A stretch of DNA of 64,000 nucleotides from Deltaproteobacteria bacterium (GTDB lineage Bacteria > Myxococcota_A > UBA9042 > DTJE01), in assembly GCA_029547805.1 (NCBI GenBank), contig JAKPOP010000017.1, positions 1 to 64,000 on the forward strand, read 5' to 3'. Made by a program: the position numbers and the translations under genes. Of this stretch, positions 47,749-55,945 are shown piece by piece. Below the pieces are notes generated by a model. That model was not told where the DNA came from and made no database searches. It saw only the letters and a program-made list of their open reading frames with translations. Every line of letters begins with the position of its first letter. Within the stretch, counting starts at the first letter, position 1.

Positions 47749-47798
47749 CTACTTGATGGATTGTGCTACTTGACTTTTTATCGGACCATTCTTATCCT
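47749..47798 (+). promoter_or_regulatory. AT-rich promoter with direct repeats before the small lipoprotein
   Basis: The sequence is far less GC-rich than its surroundings. TTGACT (47770-47775), 17 bases, TATCCT (47793-47798) give a strong pair. CTACTTGA occurs at 47749-47756 and again at 47766-47773, the second overlapping the -35, as for an activator or repressor bound as a direct-repeat dimer. Upstream, GATCCC/GGGATC (47698-47716) can form a 6-bp hairpin, possibly ending the preceding transcript. Confidence 0.5.
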
Positions 47799-47830
47799 GG
47801 TTCCGTCTCCAACCCATAGGGGGATTGATG

Positions 47831-48367
47831 ATGCGTCCTGATCACCGATTCCTGACATGGATGTTCCTGGCAGTGCTGTTCGTCGTTCCCGGATGCGAGT
47901 CGAGCAATGACAACGGTTCGGGATCCGGCGGATCCGACGCCATCACCACGGGCGATGGTTCCTCGGGTTCCGGCGGATCCGACGCCACCGCCACGGGCGA
48001 TGGTTCTTCGGGTTCCGGCGGCGGTCCGTCGATCGTCTGCGGAGACGGCACCTGTACCGGCGGCAAGATCTGCTGCCTGGAAACGCCTCCCAAGTGCATC
48101 GCGCCGACCGAGTCCTGCGCCTTCGGGTACGGAAGCACGGTGTCCTGCGACGGCCCCGAGGACTGCGACGCGGGGCAGCAGTGCATGGACAAGCCTGGGA
48201 GCTTTCCGATGTCCGTCGCGTGCGTGGCCGGGACCGACCCGTACTCGGCCTACTGCCACGACCAGAAGGACTGCGGCGGGAGTTCCTTCGATGTCCAGTG
48301 TTGCGCCTTCAACGCCGGCCCTGGTTTGAAGCGTTGCAACATGAAGTCCATGTGTCCGGCCGAATGA
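47831..48367 (+). CDS. small cysteine-rich lipoprotein
   Basis: The 178-residue protein has a lipoprotein signal ending VVPGC. A Gly/Ser-rich linker contains a 15-residue unit (GGSDAxxTGDGSSGS) twice. A C-terminal domain of about 115 residues with twelve or more cysteines follows (CGDGTCTGGKICC, CDAGQQC, DVQCC), suggesting several disulfides. The start is uncertain: TTG 47825, ATG 47828 and ATG 47831 are consecutive, and AGGGGG is best placed for the last. No family was recognised; such Cys-knot-like domains are frequent in myxobacterial lipoproteins. Confidence 0.78.
   Translation: MRPDHRFLTWMFLAVLFVVPGCESSNDNGSGSGGSDAITTGDGSSGSGGSDATATGDGSSGSGGGPSIVCGDGTCTGGKICCLETPPKCIAPTESCAFGYGSTVSCDGPEDCDAGQQCMDKPGSFPMSVACVAGTDPYSAYCHDQKDCGGSSFDVQCCAFNAGPGLKRCNMKSMCPAE
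47927..48016 (+). repeat. two tandem copies of a 45-bp unit inside the small lipoprotein gene
   Basis: Copies at 47927-47971 and 47972-48016 differ at only a few bases. The unit keeps the reading frame (15 codons) and encodes the linker, so copy number could change linker length without breaking the protein. Confidence 0.75.
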
Positions 48368-48378
48368 GCGAAGACCCT

Positions 48379-48401
48379 CGGCCCCCCTGAGGACGGGGCC
48401 G
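48379..48401 (+). terminator. possible hairpin between two lipoprotein genes
   Basis: CGGCCCC (48379-48385) and GGGGCCG (48395-48401) form a 7-bp stem with a 9-nt loop just after the stop at 48367. No T-run follows, so termination is only possible; it may instead reduce read-through to the next gene. Confidence 0.3.
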
Positions 48402-48437
48402 CGGGCGTGATGCAGAACCAACAGAGGAGCAAACGAC

Positions 48438-49613
48438 ATGAAAAACGGATCCATCGGAGGCGTGGTGATGGCCCTGGCGCTGGTCACGGCCCTGGCGGCC
48501 TGTGACGGCGGGTCCTCGTCCTCGGGCACCGATCACGGTGGCCAGGACGTCATCTCGGGCGGTTCGGACACCGGGGGATCCCGGGACCCTGGCGGTACGA
48601 CCGACACGGGGGCATCGACCGACACGGGGGCAACGACGGACCCGGGGGCGACGACCGACACAGGCGGCACCGCCGACACAGGCGGGGGCCCCGATGGGGG
48701 AGCCGACCAGACCACCTCCCGGGAACTGGGTGGCGAGAAGGGCGGCGGCAGTCTCGAGAGCGCCGACGGAATGGCCTCGATCAGCATTCCCGCGGGCGCC
48801 CTGGACACGGTCACCACGATCACCGTCACCGTGCTCCCGAAGACGGCGGAGACGACCTCCAATGTCTATGACTTCGGACCGGACGGTCTGGAGTTCCAGG
48901 TTCCTGCCTCGCTGAGCATCAAGTATGCCGGTCCTGCCCTCGCCGAAGGGAAGAAGGCCGTGCTGGCCTGGTATGACGAGAAGGCTGGCCAGTGGGTCGA
49001 CATCCCAGGCTCCCAGCTCCTGAACGTCCAGGGCGATTCTCGGGTCCTGGCCCCGGTCGAGCACTTCACCCGGTTCGCCATCGTGATCCGGGACGACCAG
49101 GTCGTCATCGAGGGCTGCGTGGAGGACATCGATGCCTTCCAGGCCTGCGGCGGCGACCCGACCGGTACCTGGAAGTTCCAGGACGCCTGCCTCCAGTTGC
49201 CCATGGGCAGTGGCGGTGGGGAGTGCCCGGGCATGACCCAGCAGGGGGACATTCAGTTCGTCAACCTGACGATGGAATTCCAGGGCGGCCAGTTGACCAC
49301 CTCGATGGACAAGACCGTCGCGACCGTCGAGTTGAACGTGCCGAAGTCCTGCCTGCCCGGTGTCCCCTGCTCGGCGCTGGAACAGGACGGGCAACTCACC
49401 TGCACCGATACGGGATCGGCCTGCCAGTGCACCGGCACCCAGGAGGAGGTCCCCCAGGACAGCCCCAAGACCGTGGCCTACACCGTCTCCGGCGGAGACC
49501 TGTCCTACGAAGGCACGACGGCGAAATTCTGCGTCCAGGGTGATGAACTGCGCATCCTGCAGGAGGACCCGGAGGACGGAAGCCGCCTGCTGCTGATCAT
49601 GAAGCGACAGTAG
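48438..49613 (+). CDS. lipoprotein with a ZU5-like domain
   Basis: The 391-residue lipoprotein has a signal ending TALAAC. A Thr/Gly/Asp-rich tether (repeats of TDTGA/TDPGA type) covers residues about 25-90. A ZU5-like beta module follows (about 100-160: ASISIPAGAL, ITVTVLPK, FGPDGLEFQVPASL). The remaining 220 residues include a CGGDPTGTWKF start found in other lipoproteins of this group and eight cysteines. The role is unknown; ZU5-like modules are common in surface proteins. AGAGGAG precedes the ATG. Confidence 0.8.
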   Translation: MKNGSIGGVVMALALVTALAACDGGSSSSGTDHGGQDVISGGSDTGGSRDPGGTTDTGASTDTGATTDPGATTDTGGTADTGGGPDGGADQTTSRELGGEKGGGSLESADGMASISIPAGALDTVTTITVTVLPKTAETTSNVYDFGPDGLEFQVPASLSIKYAGPALAEGKKAVLAWYDEKAGQWVDIPGSQLLNVQGDSRVLAPVEHFTRFAIVIRDDQVVIEGCVEDIDAFQACGGDPTGTWKFQDACLQLPMGSGGGECPGMTQQGDIQFVNLTMEFQGGQLTTSMDKTVATVELNVPKSCLPGVPCSALEQDGQLTCTDTGSACQCTGTQEEVPQDSPKTVAYTVSGGDLSYEGTTAKFCVQGDELRILQEDPEDGSRLLLIMKRQ

Positions 49614-49789
49614 TCGCTGTCAGACACCCCCAGGACCGACCTGGCGGTCCTCCCGGGAACAAGGACATCCGTCGTCGACGCCATCCCGATCGCCGTGGGG
49701 GAAACCGACGGTCCAGGAGCCGAGCTCGGGGACCCGGAGGCCTGTACCGCACCCGATTCTTTCGATGAAGGCTGTTGTCACGCGGCCTT
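49614..49789. other. intergenic stretch without a recognised gene
   Basis: Between the ZU5-like lipoprotein and nrfH (49614-50142) the only recognisable remnant is the transposase fragment at 49790-50013. The open frames on either strand here show no coherent protein features. Base composition drops around 49750-49900. Confidence 0.5.
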
Positions 49790-50013
49790 CCGATCCAGCA
49801 AGTCTCGCGGGCCTGCCTGGGGCTGAGAAAACCGAGTTTCTTGATGCGCCAGTGTTCGGTGTCGTCACCGACGACGTCTCGGCCGGCGCTGAGGACACCC
49901 TCCAGGTCGTTGAAGTGGCTTCGGTCGATGGCCTGCTCCTGCTGGGTCCTGTTGAAGCGTTCCAGGATCCCGCATGTCTCCGTCTCGGCCACAAGGGAGA
50001 AGACCCAGCCCAC
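49790..50013 (-). pseudogene. decayed transposase (integrase-core) remnant
   Basis: The minus strand reads TCGILERFNRTQQEQAI, close to the GIxERFNRTLKEE segment after the second Asp of DDE/rve transposases (IS3/IS481 type). About 30 residues later it reads TEHWRIKKLGFLSPRQARE, like the family end NTERPH-LG-LSP. The part between is out of register (RSHFNDLEGVLSAG), as if frameshifted. No catalytic N-terminal half and no terminal repeats remain. Composition is less GC-rich than flanking genes, fitting a transferred, eroding element. Confidence 0.6.
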
Positions 50014-50059
50014 CTGTCCGCCAGGGATACCCTACCGGGGATGCACATCGCACCTTCCA

Positions 50060-50088
50060 TTGCGTGAGAGGTCCTTCCCTGCTAACGT
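50060..50088 (+). promoter_or_regulatory. promoter candidate for nrfHA
   Basis: TTGCGT (50060-50065), 17 bases, TAACGT (50083-50088), 54 bases before the nrfH ATG. Match to consensus is modest. It lies just upstream of the transposase remnant's 5' side. Confidence 0.3.
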
Positions 50089-50142
50089 CCGGCATCAGGC
50101 ATTGCATGGTCCAGACGGGACCGGGACTTCGACGGGGAAGGC

Positions 50143-50640
50143 ATGGCCGGAAGGGGAACTCGGGGATGGATGGCCCTGTCGGCGCTGGCAGGCGCCTTCA
50201 CGGGACTCGGGGCCTTCACGTTCCACTACGCCGGGGGATTCGGCTACCTGGGCAGCGACCCGGCCACCTGCGCCCAGTGCCACCTGATGAACGACCCCTT
50301 CGACTCCTGGCGCAAGGGCCCCCATCATGCGGTCGCCACCTGCTCCGACTGCCACCTGCCCTCCCCGTTCGTGCCGAAGTATCTGGCCAAGGCCCGCAAC
50401 GGCTATCACCACTCGATGGGCTTCACGCTGCAGCCGCCGGCCCCCGACGACCCCGGGGCTCGGACGGTCTTTCCGGAGCCGATCCGCATCAAGGACTTCA
50501 ACAGCCAGGTCCTCCAGGACAACTGCCTTCGCTGCCACGGGGAGTTCACCCATGGGATTGTCCGGGGCAGCACCGGGGCGGACCATGCCGTTCGATGCGT
50601 CCATTGCCATGACGCCGTCGGCCACGGGGCCCGGCGCTGA
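50143..50640 (+). CDS. nrfH: cytochrome c nitrite reductase small subunit
   Basis: The 165-residue tetraheme quinol dehydrogenase has an N-terminal TM anchor (about 9-30). Heme motifs are CAQCH (43-47) followed by Leu-Met, the CXXCHxM pattern whose Met ligates heme 1 in NrfH, then CSDCH, CLRCH and CVHCH. It takes electrons from menaquinol and passes them to NrfA in the periplasm. nrfA starts 14 bases downstream. GGGGAAGG precedes the ATG. Length is slightly above the usual 150-160. Confidence 0.93.
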   Translation: MAGRGTRGWMALSALAGAFTGLGAFTFHYAGGFGYLGSDPATCAQCHLMNDPFDSWRKGPHHAVATCSDCHLPSPFVPKYLAKARNGYHHSMGFTLQPPAPDDPGARTVFPEPIRIKDFNSQVLQDNCLRCHGEFTHGIVRGSTGADHAVRCVHCHDAVGHGARR

Positions 50641-50654
50641 GACGAGGGAGGAAC

Positions 50655-52241
50655 ATGGACCGGAACCGCAGAGTGGTCATCGGCACCTACGTCTTGATCG
50701 CGATGGGGACCGCCATCGCCACGGCGGTCGTCGCGGCCCTGCTGGTCAACATCTTCGAACGGAAGCAGGAGGCCAGGAACCCCTTCCTGAAACTGATCGA
50801 GGTCGGCGAGGATGACGTCGATCCGGCAAAGTGGGGCGTGAACTGGCCCCGGCAGTACGACGGCTACCTCCGGACCTCGGAGCCGACCGCCACGAAGTAT
50901 GGAGGCAGCCAGGTGGGTCCCGAGGGGTCGATGCCGCCCCAGAAGGCCGACCGGGACCCCTGGCTGAGGCGGATCTTTGCGGGCTACCTGTTCGCGGTGG
51001 ACTACCGGGACCGCCGCGGCCACGCCTTCATGCTCCACGACCAGGAGGTCACGAAGCGGAACGTGCCCGGCGGAAAGAAGCAGTCGGGCAACTGCCTCCA
51101 CTGCCACGCCTCGGTGATGCCGCTGTACCGGCGGCTGGGCGCCGAGGCCCTTCCCCATGGGACACCCCAGGAGCAGGTGCAGCGAGGCCTGGAGGCCGTT
51201 GCCGGAATGGACTACTGGGACGCGCACCAGATGCTGACGGAGATCACCGGCAAGGCCCACCCGGTGTCCTGCGTGGACTGCCATGACCCTGCGACGATGG
51301 AACTGCGGGTCACCCGACCGGCCTTCCTGGCCGGCATGCGCCGGCTGGCCGCCTCTGATGCCCCGGTGCCGCACCTGCCCAGCGTCGAGCAATGGCGGCG
51401 GGGAAGCCGGTCCGCGCCCTACGACCCCAACGTGGACGGCACCCGCCAGGAGATGCGGTCCTACGTCTGCGGCCAGTGCCACGTCGAGTACTACTGTGGC
51501 AAGGGGATGACGATCTTTTTCCCCTGGGATCGGGGGTTGAAGGCCGAGGAGATCGAGGCCACCTACGATGGGATGACCGTCCAGGATCGGCGCTTCAAGG
51601 ACTGGACCCACGCCGAGACGGGCGTCGAGGTCCTGAAGGCCCAGCACCCCGAGTTCGAGGTCTGGAGCCAGGGCATCCACGCCAGGAGCGGCGTCGCCTG
51701 CGCCGACTGCCACATGCCCTACAAACGGGAGGGCGCCTTGAAGGTCTCCGAGCACTGGGTGCGCAGCCCGTTGCTGCAGATTCCCCGGGCCTGCGCAACC
51801 TGCCATCCCTACGGCGAGAAGGAACTGGAGACCCGGGTCGAGGCCATCCAGGACCGGCACTTCGCGCTGCTGACTCGGGCCGGCGAGGCCGCGGTGGCCA
51901 TGCTGGACGCCCTGGTGGCGGTCCGCAAGGGCTACGACGAGGCCGGTTGGCAGGAAGCCCTGGAGAAGGACCCGGAGGTCCGGCGCCTCGGGGAGTTGCA
52001 GCGGGCCGCCCAGTGGCGCCTGGACTTCGTCGCAGCCGAGAACTCGATGGGATTCCACGCCCCCCAGGAGTTGGCACGTCTCCTGGCGGAGTCGATCGAC
52101 CTCTCCCGTCAGGCCGAGATTGGGGCCCTGAGGCTGCTGGCGAGGTCCCCGACGCCTGCGGCGGCCCCCGGTCAGAACTCGAAGGCCAGCCCCGCGGACC
52201 CGCCGATCCAGCCCCGGTCATACTGCCGGCGCAACCCGTAG
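50655..52241 (+). CDS. nrfA: pentaheme nitrite reductase, catalytic subunit (CXXCH type)
   Basis: The 528-residue enzyme reduces nitrite to ammonium with six electrons. A TM anchor lies at 8-32. Five heme motifs occur: CLHCH (147-151, active-site heme), CVDCH (206-210), CGQCH (272-276), CADCH (349-353) and CATCH (380-384). The active-site heme is CXXCH, not the usual CXXCK, so the distal lysine ligand is replaced by His. Tyr in HVEYY and His in AQHPEFE fit catalytic positions. The last 70 bases overlap the convergent outer-membrane protein gene; the tail after about residue 500 is not conserved-looking. GGGAGGA before ATG. Confidence 0.92.
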   Translation: MDRNRRVVIGTYVLIAMGTAIATAVVAALLVNIFERKQEARNPFLKLIEVGEDDVDPAKWGVNWPRQYDGYLRTSEPTATKYGGSQVGPEGSMPPQKADRDPWLRRIFAGYLFAVDYRDRRGHAFMLHDQEVTKRNVPGGKKQSGNCLHCHASVMPLYRRLGAEALPHGTPQEQVQRGLEAVAGMDYWDAHQMLTEITGKAHPVSCVDCHDPATMELRVTRPAFLAGMRRLAASDAPVPHLPSVEQWRRGSRSAPYDPNVDGTRQEMRSYVCGQCHVEYYCGKGMTIFFPWDRGLKAEEIEATYDGMTVQDRRFKDWTHAETGVEVLKAQHPEFEVWSQGIHARSGVACADCHMPYKREGALKVSEHWVRSPLLQIPRACATCHPYGEKELETRVEAIQDRHFALLTRAGEAAVAMLDALVAVRKGYDEAGWQEALEKDPEVRRLGELQRAAQWRLDFVAAENSMGFHAPQELARLLAESIDLSRQAEIGALRLLARSPTPAAAPGQNSKASPADPPIQPRSYCRRNP

Positions 52242-53272
52242 GTGACCTCGCCGTTCAGTTCCAGGCCGAAGGGCAGCAGGAAGGCGACCCGGACCCCGGG
52301 GACCACCCCGTAGTCCTCGTTGAACGGCCAGTTGGTGATGTCCGCATGGAACCCCAGGCGCAGGAACGAGGCCGCCAGCATGTCCAGGCCCGCCTCGAAT
52401 CGCCATCCGAGGGTCCGCACGCCCGAGAAGCCGAGGTCGAAGTGCGTCCCGTGCAGTGCCCCAAACCGCAGCATCAGGCCCCCGCCCGCCTCCATGCCCC
52501 GCTGGGAGGCCCCCCACATCAGGACCGGTTCCAGCCCGAAGATGTCGTTCCAGTGCCAGGCCAGTTTCACGAAGCCCAGGTAGGCCCCGGGGCGGTCCTC
52601 CAGTTCCAGCCGGGACGGCATCCGGACCCCCATGCGATCCCCGACCAGATCCACCCCGACGGAGACCTGATAGAGGGCCGGATGCAGCAATCGAAAGGTG
52701 TACCCGACCGTCAACTGGTTGAAGCGGTCCGTCGAACGCGGATCCCCGGGCCACTCGTGCCCGAAATCCACCCGGCGGAAGGTCGCCTCGACCCGGTGCC
52801 GACGACCGTGGAAGGCCTTCAGGGCCCCGGCCACCGAGTCCCCCTGCCTCCCGGCCACCGTCACCCGTTGGGGCATGTCCTCCGAGGCGAAGCAGGCCTC
52901 GGTCCTCCCGTCGGCCGAGACCACCTCCAGGAAGTAGTCGAGGTCCCCCTCCAGGCGGTCCCGGGCGATCCGGGCCTCCCAGAGTCCATCCCGGGAGGGG
53001 GAGAAGACCTCGGTGCGCCACTCCGGCTGGTCCACGGGTCGCCATCGCAACCGTAGCGTCCAGCCCTGAAGCGGGCCGTCGACTCGGGCCGAGAAGACCA
53101 GCCCCCGCCGGCCCGCCTGGGCCTCCCCCATGGGCCAGTGGAACACCCGCCCCCGGCCCCCCACGGCCCCCTCCCCTTGGGGCCCGGGTTCCGACGACTG
53201 CCCCATCGCGACCCCCGGCACGGCCACCAGCCACAGGCACACCGTCCAGACGCCCCAGTTGCGGCGCTTCAT
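52172..53272 (-). CDS. outer-membrane beta-barrel-like protein (paralogue A)
   Basis: The 366-residue exported protein has a signal peptide (about 1-24, GVAMG). Residues about 45-140 form an Ig-like module with the wording [13 protein letters not shown] and [11 protein letters not shown]. The rest has alternating hydrophobic residues and ends in an aromatic (LAFEF), as expected for an outer-membrane barrel. It is similar in layout and wording to the next gene upstream, so the two are paralogues. The function is unknown. Its stop lies inside the end of nrfA on the other strand. GGGTGG precedes the ATG. Confidence 0.75.
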   Translation of the reverse strand: MKRRNWGVWTVCLWLVAVPGVAMGQSSEPGPQGEGAVGGRGRVFHWPMGEAQAGRRGLVFSARVDGPLQGWTLRLRWRPVDQPEWRTEVFSPSRDGLWEARIARDRLEGDLDYFLEVVSADGRTEACFASEDMPQRVTVAGRQGDSVAGALKAFHGRRHRVEATFRRVDFGHEWPGDPRSTDRFNQLTVGYTFRLLHPALYQVSVGVDLVGDRMGVRMPSRLELEDRPGAYLGFVKLAWHWNDIFGLEPVLMWGASQRGMEAGGGLMLRFGALHGTHFDLGFSGVRTLGWRFEAGLDMLAASFLRLGFHADITNWPFNEDYGVVPGVRVAFLLPFGLELNGEVTYGLRRQYDRGWIGGSAGLAFEF

Positions 53273-53282
53273 GGTCCACCCC

Positions 53283-54758
53283 CTACCACCAGAAGGCCAG
53301 GTTCAGGCCGCCGCCGATTCCCGCGTGGTCCGTGCTCCGGATGTTGGCCCCCAACCGGGCCTCGAGTCCCAGCCAGGGCAGGCCGCGCCATGCAGTGATC
53401 CACTCGATCCGGGTCGCCCATTCCTGGGCCACCGGCCAGGAGGTCCCGCCGATGCGGCCCCCCACCCAGACGCCGTGACCGGCGTGGCCCATCGCCCCGA
53501 CCAGGAACTGCCCCCCGACCGTGGCCAGGCCGTTGCCCTCCACCGACACGAAGAACCGGTCCTCGGGGCCGAACTCGAAGCGGCTGCCGGCCCCCCCCAT
53601 CACGTCGCCTCTGGCATAGGACTGGTAGTCCCCGTACTCGCAGTCGTCGCAGAAGTCCCAGAAGGCCCCCAGGACCAGCCGTGGGATCCAGCGGACGTAC
53701 CGGCCAAACCGGAACCGGGCCTCCAGGAAACCGTATCCCAACGACCGGTAGTCCAGCGCGAACCCTTCTTCGACCTCGAACCGGCTGCCCCCGACGCCCT
53801 CGAAGGCCCCGAAGCCGACCCGGATCTCGTCCAGCACCCCCCGGCCCACCCGGTACCCGAGGGCCGTCTCCGCCGTCCACCAGGTGTCCCTTCCCCCGTG
53901 GGTCAGGTAGGCCTCCTGCCACTCGAAAGACCCCGAGATCCCCACCTGTCCCCGGGTCGCCGCCCTGGGACGGGGATCCACCTGGACCTTCCAGGGGCGC
54001 TGCTGCCCGGCGAAGAGGGGCCTCTCGTCCCCCGCGGGGCCCCGGGCCACCACGTGGTAGAGCACCTCGCCCGGAGCCAGGGACTCCCCGGGAATGCGGG
54101 CCTGCCAGGCCGTGTCGCCCGCCGGCTCCAGGGGCACCTCCCGCCACTCGCCTCTCCGTCCGGTCTTCCATCGCAGCATCATCCCCGACAGGGGCTGATC
54201 CGACTGGACGGAAAAGGTCAGGATCAGGTCCCGGCCCTCGGTCCAGCGAGACACGGGGTCATGGGCCACCCTGGGTGCCACCGCGACCCGCCGGGGAGGC
54301 GGCTCCCGATCCGATTCCCGGTCCCCGGCCACCTCAGGGCGCCCGGCCTCCCGGTCCTCCGCCTCCTCCCGAGGGGCCCAGTCCGCGGGGTCCGCCCGGA
54401 CCAGGTCCCCGGGCCGGATGGCCCCCCGGGGGAGCCGTCGCAGCCCAACCCAGGCCCGGGTCTCCCCGACCCGGACGACCCGGGCCTTTCCGACCTCCTT
54501 CGGACCCGCCGGCAGGGCCTGAAACAGCGTCACCCGGTCCCCGGGGACCAGCCCGTCGGCCTCCCCCAGGTCGATCACCGCCAGGTCCCCTTCCACCTGG
54601 ACCACCTTCCCTTCGAGGGCCAGGCCCGGACCCGTCGGCGGTTCCGGGGCGTCCTCCCGGGCCGGCGCGGCGATCGCCGACATCGGAATTCCGCCGAGGA
54701 CCCAGATGCAGACCACCACGGTTCCCGCTTGCTTGACAAAGGGGGTCTTCAACGTCAT
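53283..54758 (-). CDS. outer-membrane beta-barrel-like protein (paralogue B)
   Basis: The 491-residue protein has a signal peptide (about 1-30, SAIAA). A module of about 80 residues resembles flagellar-FlgT-like or LysM-less KOW/OB segments (EGDLAVIDLGEADGLVPGD), and a Glu/Arg-rich linker follows. An Ig-like module matches paralogue A (QPLSGMMLRWK, EVLYHVVARGPAG). A barrel-like C-terminus ends in LAFWW. The pair is 10 bases apart and surely co-transcribed. The first module type occurs in envelope proteins that sense or organise. GAGGTG before ATG 54758. Confidence 0.75.
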   Translation of the reverse strand: MTLKTPFVKQAGTVVVCIWVLGGIPMSAIAAPAREDAPEPPTGPGLALEGKVVQVEGDLAVIDLGEADGLVPGDRVTLFQALPAGPKEVGKARVVRVGETRAWVGLRRLPRGAIRPGDLVRADPADWAPREEAEDREAGRPEVAGDRESDREPPPRRVAVAPRVAHDPVSRWTEGRDLILTFSVQSDQPLSGMMLRWKTGRRGEWREVPLEPAGDTAWQARIPGESLAPGEVLYHVVARGPAGDERPLFAGQQRPWKVQVDPRPRAATRGQVGISGSFEWQEAYLTHGGRDTWWTAETALGYRVGRGVLDEIRVGFGAFEGVGGSRFEVEEGFALDYRSLGYGFLEARFRFGRYVRWIPRLVLGAFWDFCDDCEYGDYQSYARGDVMGGAGSRFEFGPEDRFFVSVEGNGLATVGGQFLVGAMGHAGHGVWVGGRIGGTSWPVAQEWATRIEWITAWRGLPWLGLEARLGANIRSTDHAGIGGGLNLAFWW

Positions 54759-54763
54759 AGAAC
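54733..54763 (+). promoter_or_regulatory. possible nifU-nifS promoter
   Basis: TTGACA (54733-54738) is followed by CATAGA at 17 or TAGAAC at 19 bases (54758-54763). The pair overlaps the first codons of the divergent barrel gene and would leave a leader of about 200 nt. The leader holds a CCGGATCCGG palindrome (54866-54875) and several TCCGG repeats. Confidence 0.3.
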
Positions 54764-54971
54764 ACCTCGGCTTGGGACGTGTTCGAACGCGGCACCACCG
54801 GAATGCAAGGCGCGTGCCGCCAGGGCCGACCCACAGGATGCCGGATGGCGGCCCGATTTTCCAGCCCGGATCCGGCGTGGTCCGGTTCCGGGTCCGGGAC
54901 CTCGGTGGAGGAGGGATGCTCCAACCTGGGCGGAAGTTCCTGCCGCCCCGACCCCGGAAGGAGACCGATCG

Positions 54972-55931
54972 ATGCCCTGGGACTACTCGAACAAGGTGAT
55001 GCAACTGTTCCGGGACGCCATCGCCGGGAAGGCGGGCACCCATTTCGGTCGGGCGGATCCCCCTGACGGTGAGGGCCGCCACGGGAGCATCCAGTGCGGC
55101 GACGCCATGGACTTCACCTTCCAGGTGGAGAAGGACCCCGAGGACCCCCGCAAGGACCGGATCGTCACGGCCCGGTACCAGACCTTCGGATGCACCTCGG
55201 CCATCGCCTCCTCGGAGGCGCTCTGCCGGATGCTGGAGGACCGCCGCCTGACGCCCATCGAGGCCCTGGGGATCCGGAACGCGGACATCGTGGACTACCT
55301 GGAGGGTCTGCCGCCCCAGAAACTCCACTGCAGCGTGATGGGGGCCGAGGCCCTCCAGGCTGCCGTGGTGGACTGGGCCCGGCGCCGGGGCGTGCCCCTG
55401 GAGGACCTCGGCATCGACCCGACGCAACTGGCCGAGGACGAGGGGCGGGTGGTCTGCCGCTGCTTCAACCTCACGGAGCCCTACATCCGGCGCAAGGTGA
55501 AGGAACTGAACCTGCGGAGCATCGAGGAGATCACCGCCGCCATCAAGGCCGGCGGGGCCTGCACCTCCTGTCACCACGAGCCCGGCGGGCTCCAGGACAT
55601 CCTGGACGAGACCTGGGGCACTCGCCCGGAGCCGCCTCCCGCGCCCCCGACCACGCCCGCCGGATCGCCCATCGGTCGTCCCGCCCGGACCCCTTACCAG
55701 TTCGCGAAGGAGGTCGAGCGGGTCGTGGACTCGATCGTGCGGCCACGCCTGGCCCTGGAGGGCGGCGACATCGAGATCGTGGAGATCCGGGACCGAAAGG
55801 TCTTCTGCCGTCTCCTGGGCGTCTGCGCCGGGTGTCCCGGGTCTTCCCAGACGCTGGTCTTCGTGGTCGAGGACGCCCTCCGGGAGCACGTGGACCCCGA
55901 GATCGAGGTGGTCCCGGTGCGGATGCCCTGA
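54972..55931 (+). CDS. nifU: three-domain NifU-type Fe-S scaffold
   Basis: The 319-residue protein has an IscU-like N-terminal domain with C42, C74 and C120 (QCGDAMDF, FGCTSA, LHCSV). The central [2Fe-2S] domain has C162, C164, C197 and C200. An Nfu C-terminal domain carries the CAGC pair in LLGVCAGCPGSS. This is the full NifU layout found in nitrogen fixers and in epsilon-/deltaproteobacteria as the general scaffold. No nif structural genes are present, so a housekeeping Fe-S role is likelier. AAGGAGA before ATG. nifS follows 14 bases after. Confidence 0.95.
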   Translation: MPWDYSNKVMQLFRDAIAGKAGTHFGRADPPDGEGRHGSIQCGDAMDFTFQVEKDPEDPRKDRIVTARYQTFGCTSAIASSEALCRMLEDRRLTPIEALGIRNADIVDYLEGLPPQKLHCSVMGAEALQAAVVDWARRRGVPLEDLGIDPTQLAEDEGRVVCRCFNLTEPYIRRKVKELNLRSIEEITAAIKAGGACTSCHHEPGGLQDILDETWGTRPEPPPAPPTTPAGSPIGRPARTPYQFAKEVERVVDSIVRPRLALEGGDIEIVEIRDRKVFCRLLGVCAGCPGSSQTLVFVVEDALREHVDPEIEVVPVRMP

Positions 55932-55945
55932 GCCGGAGAAAACCC

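Noticed and set aside
49775-50287. Plus-strand frame of 170 residues overlapping the start of nrfH
   Set aside because: No protein features; the opposite strand carries the transposase remnant and nrfH is in another frame.
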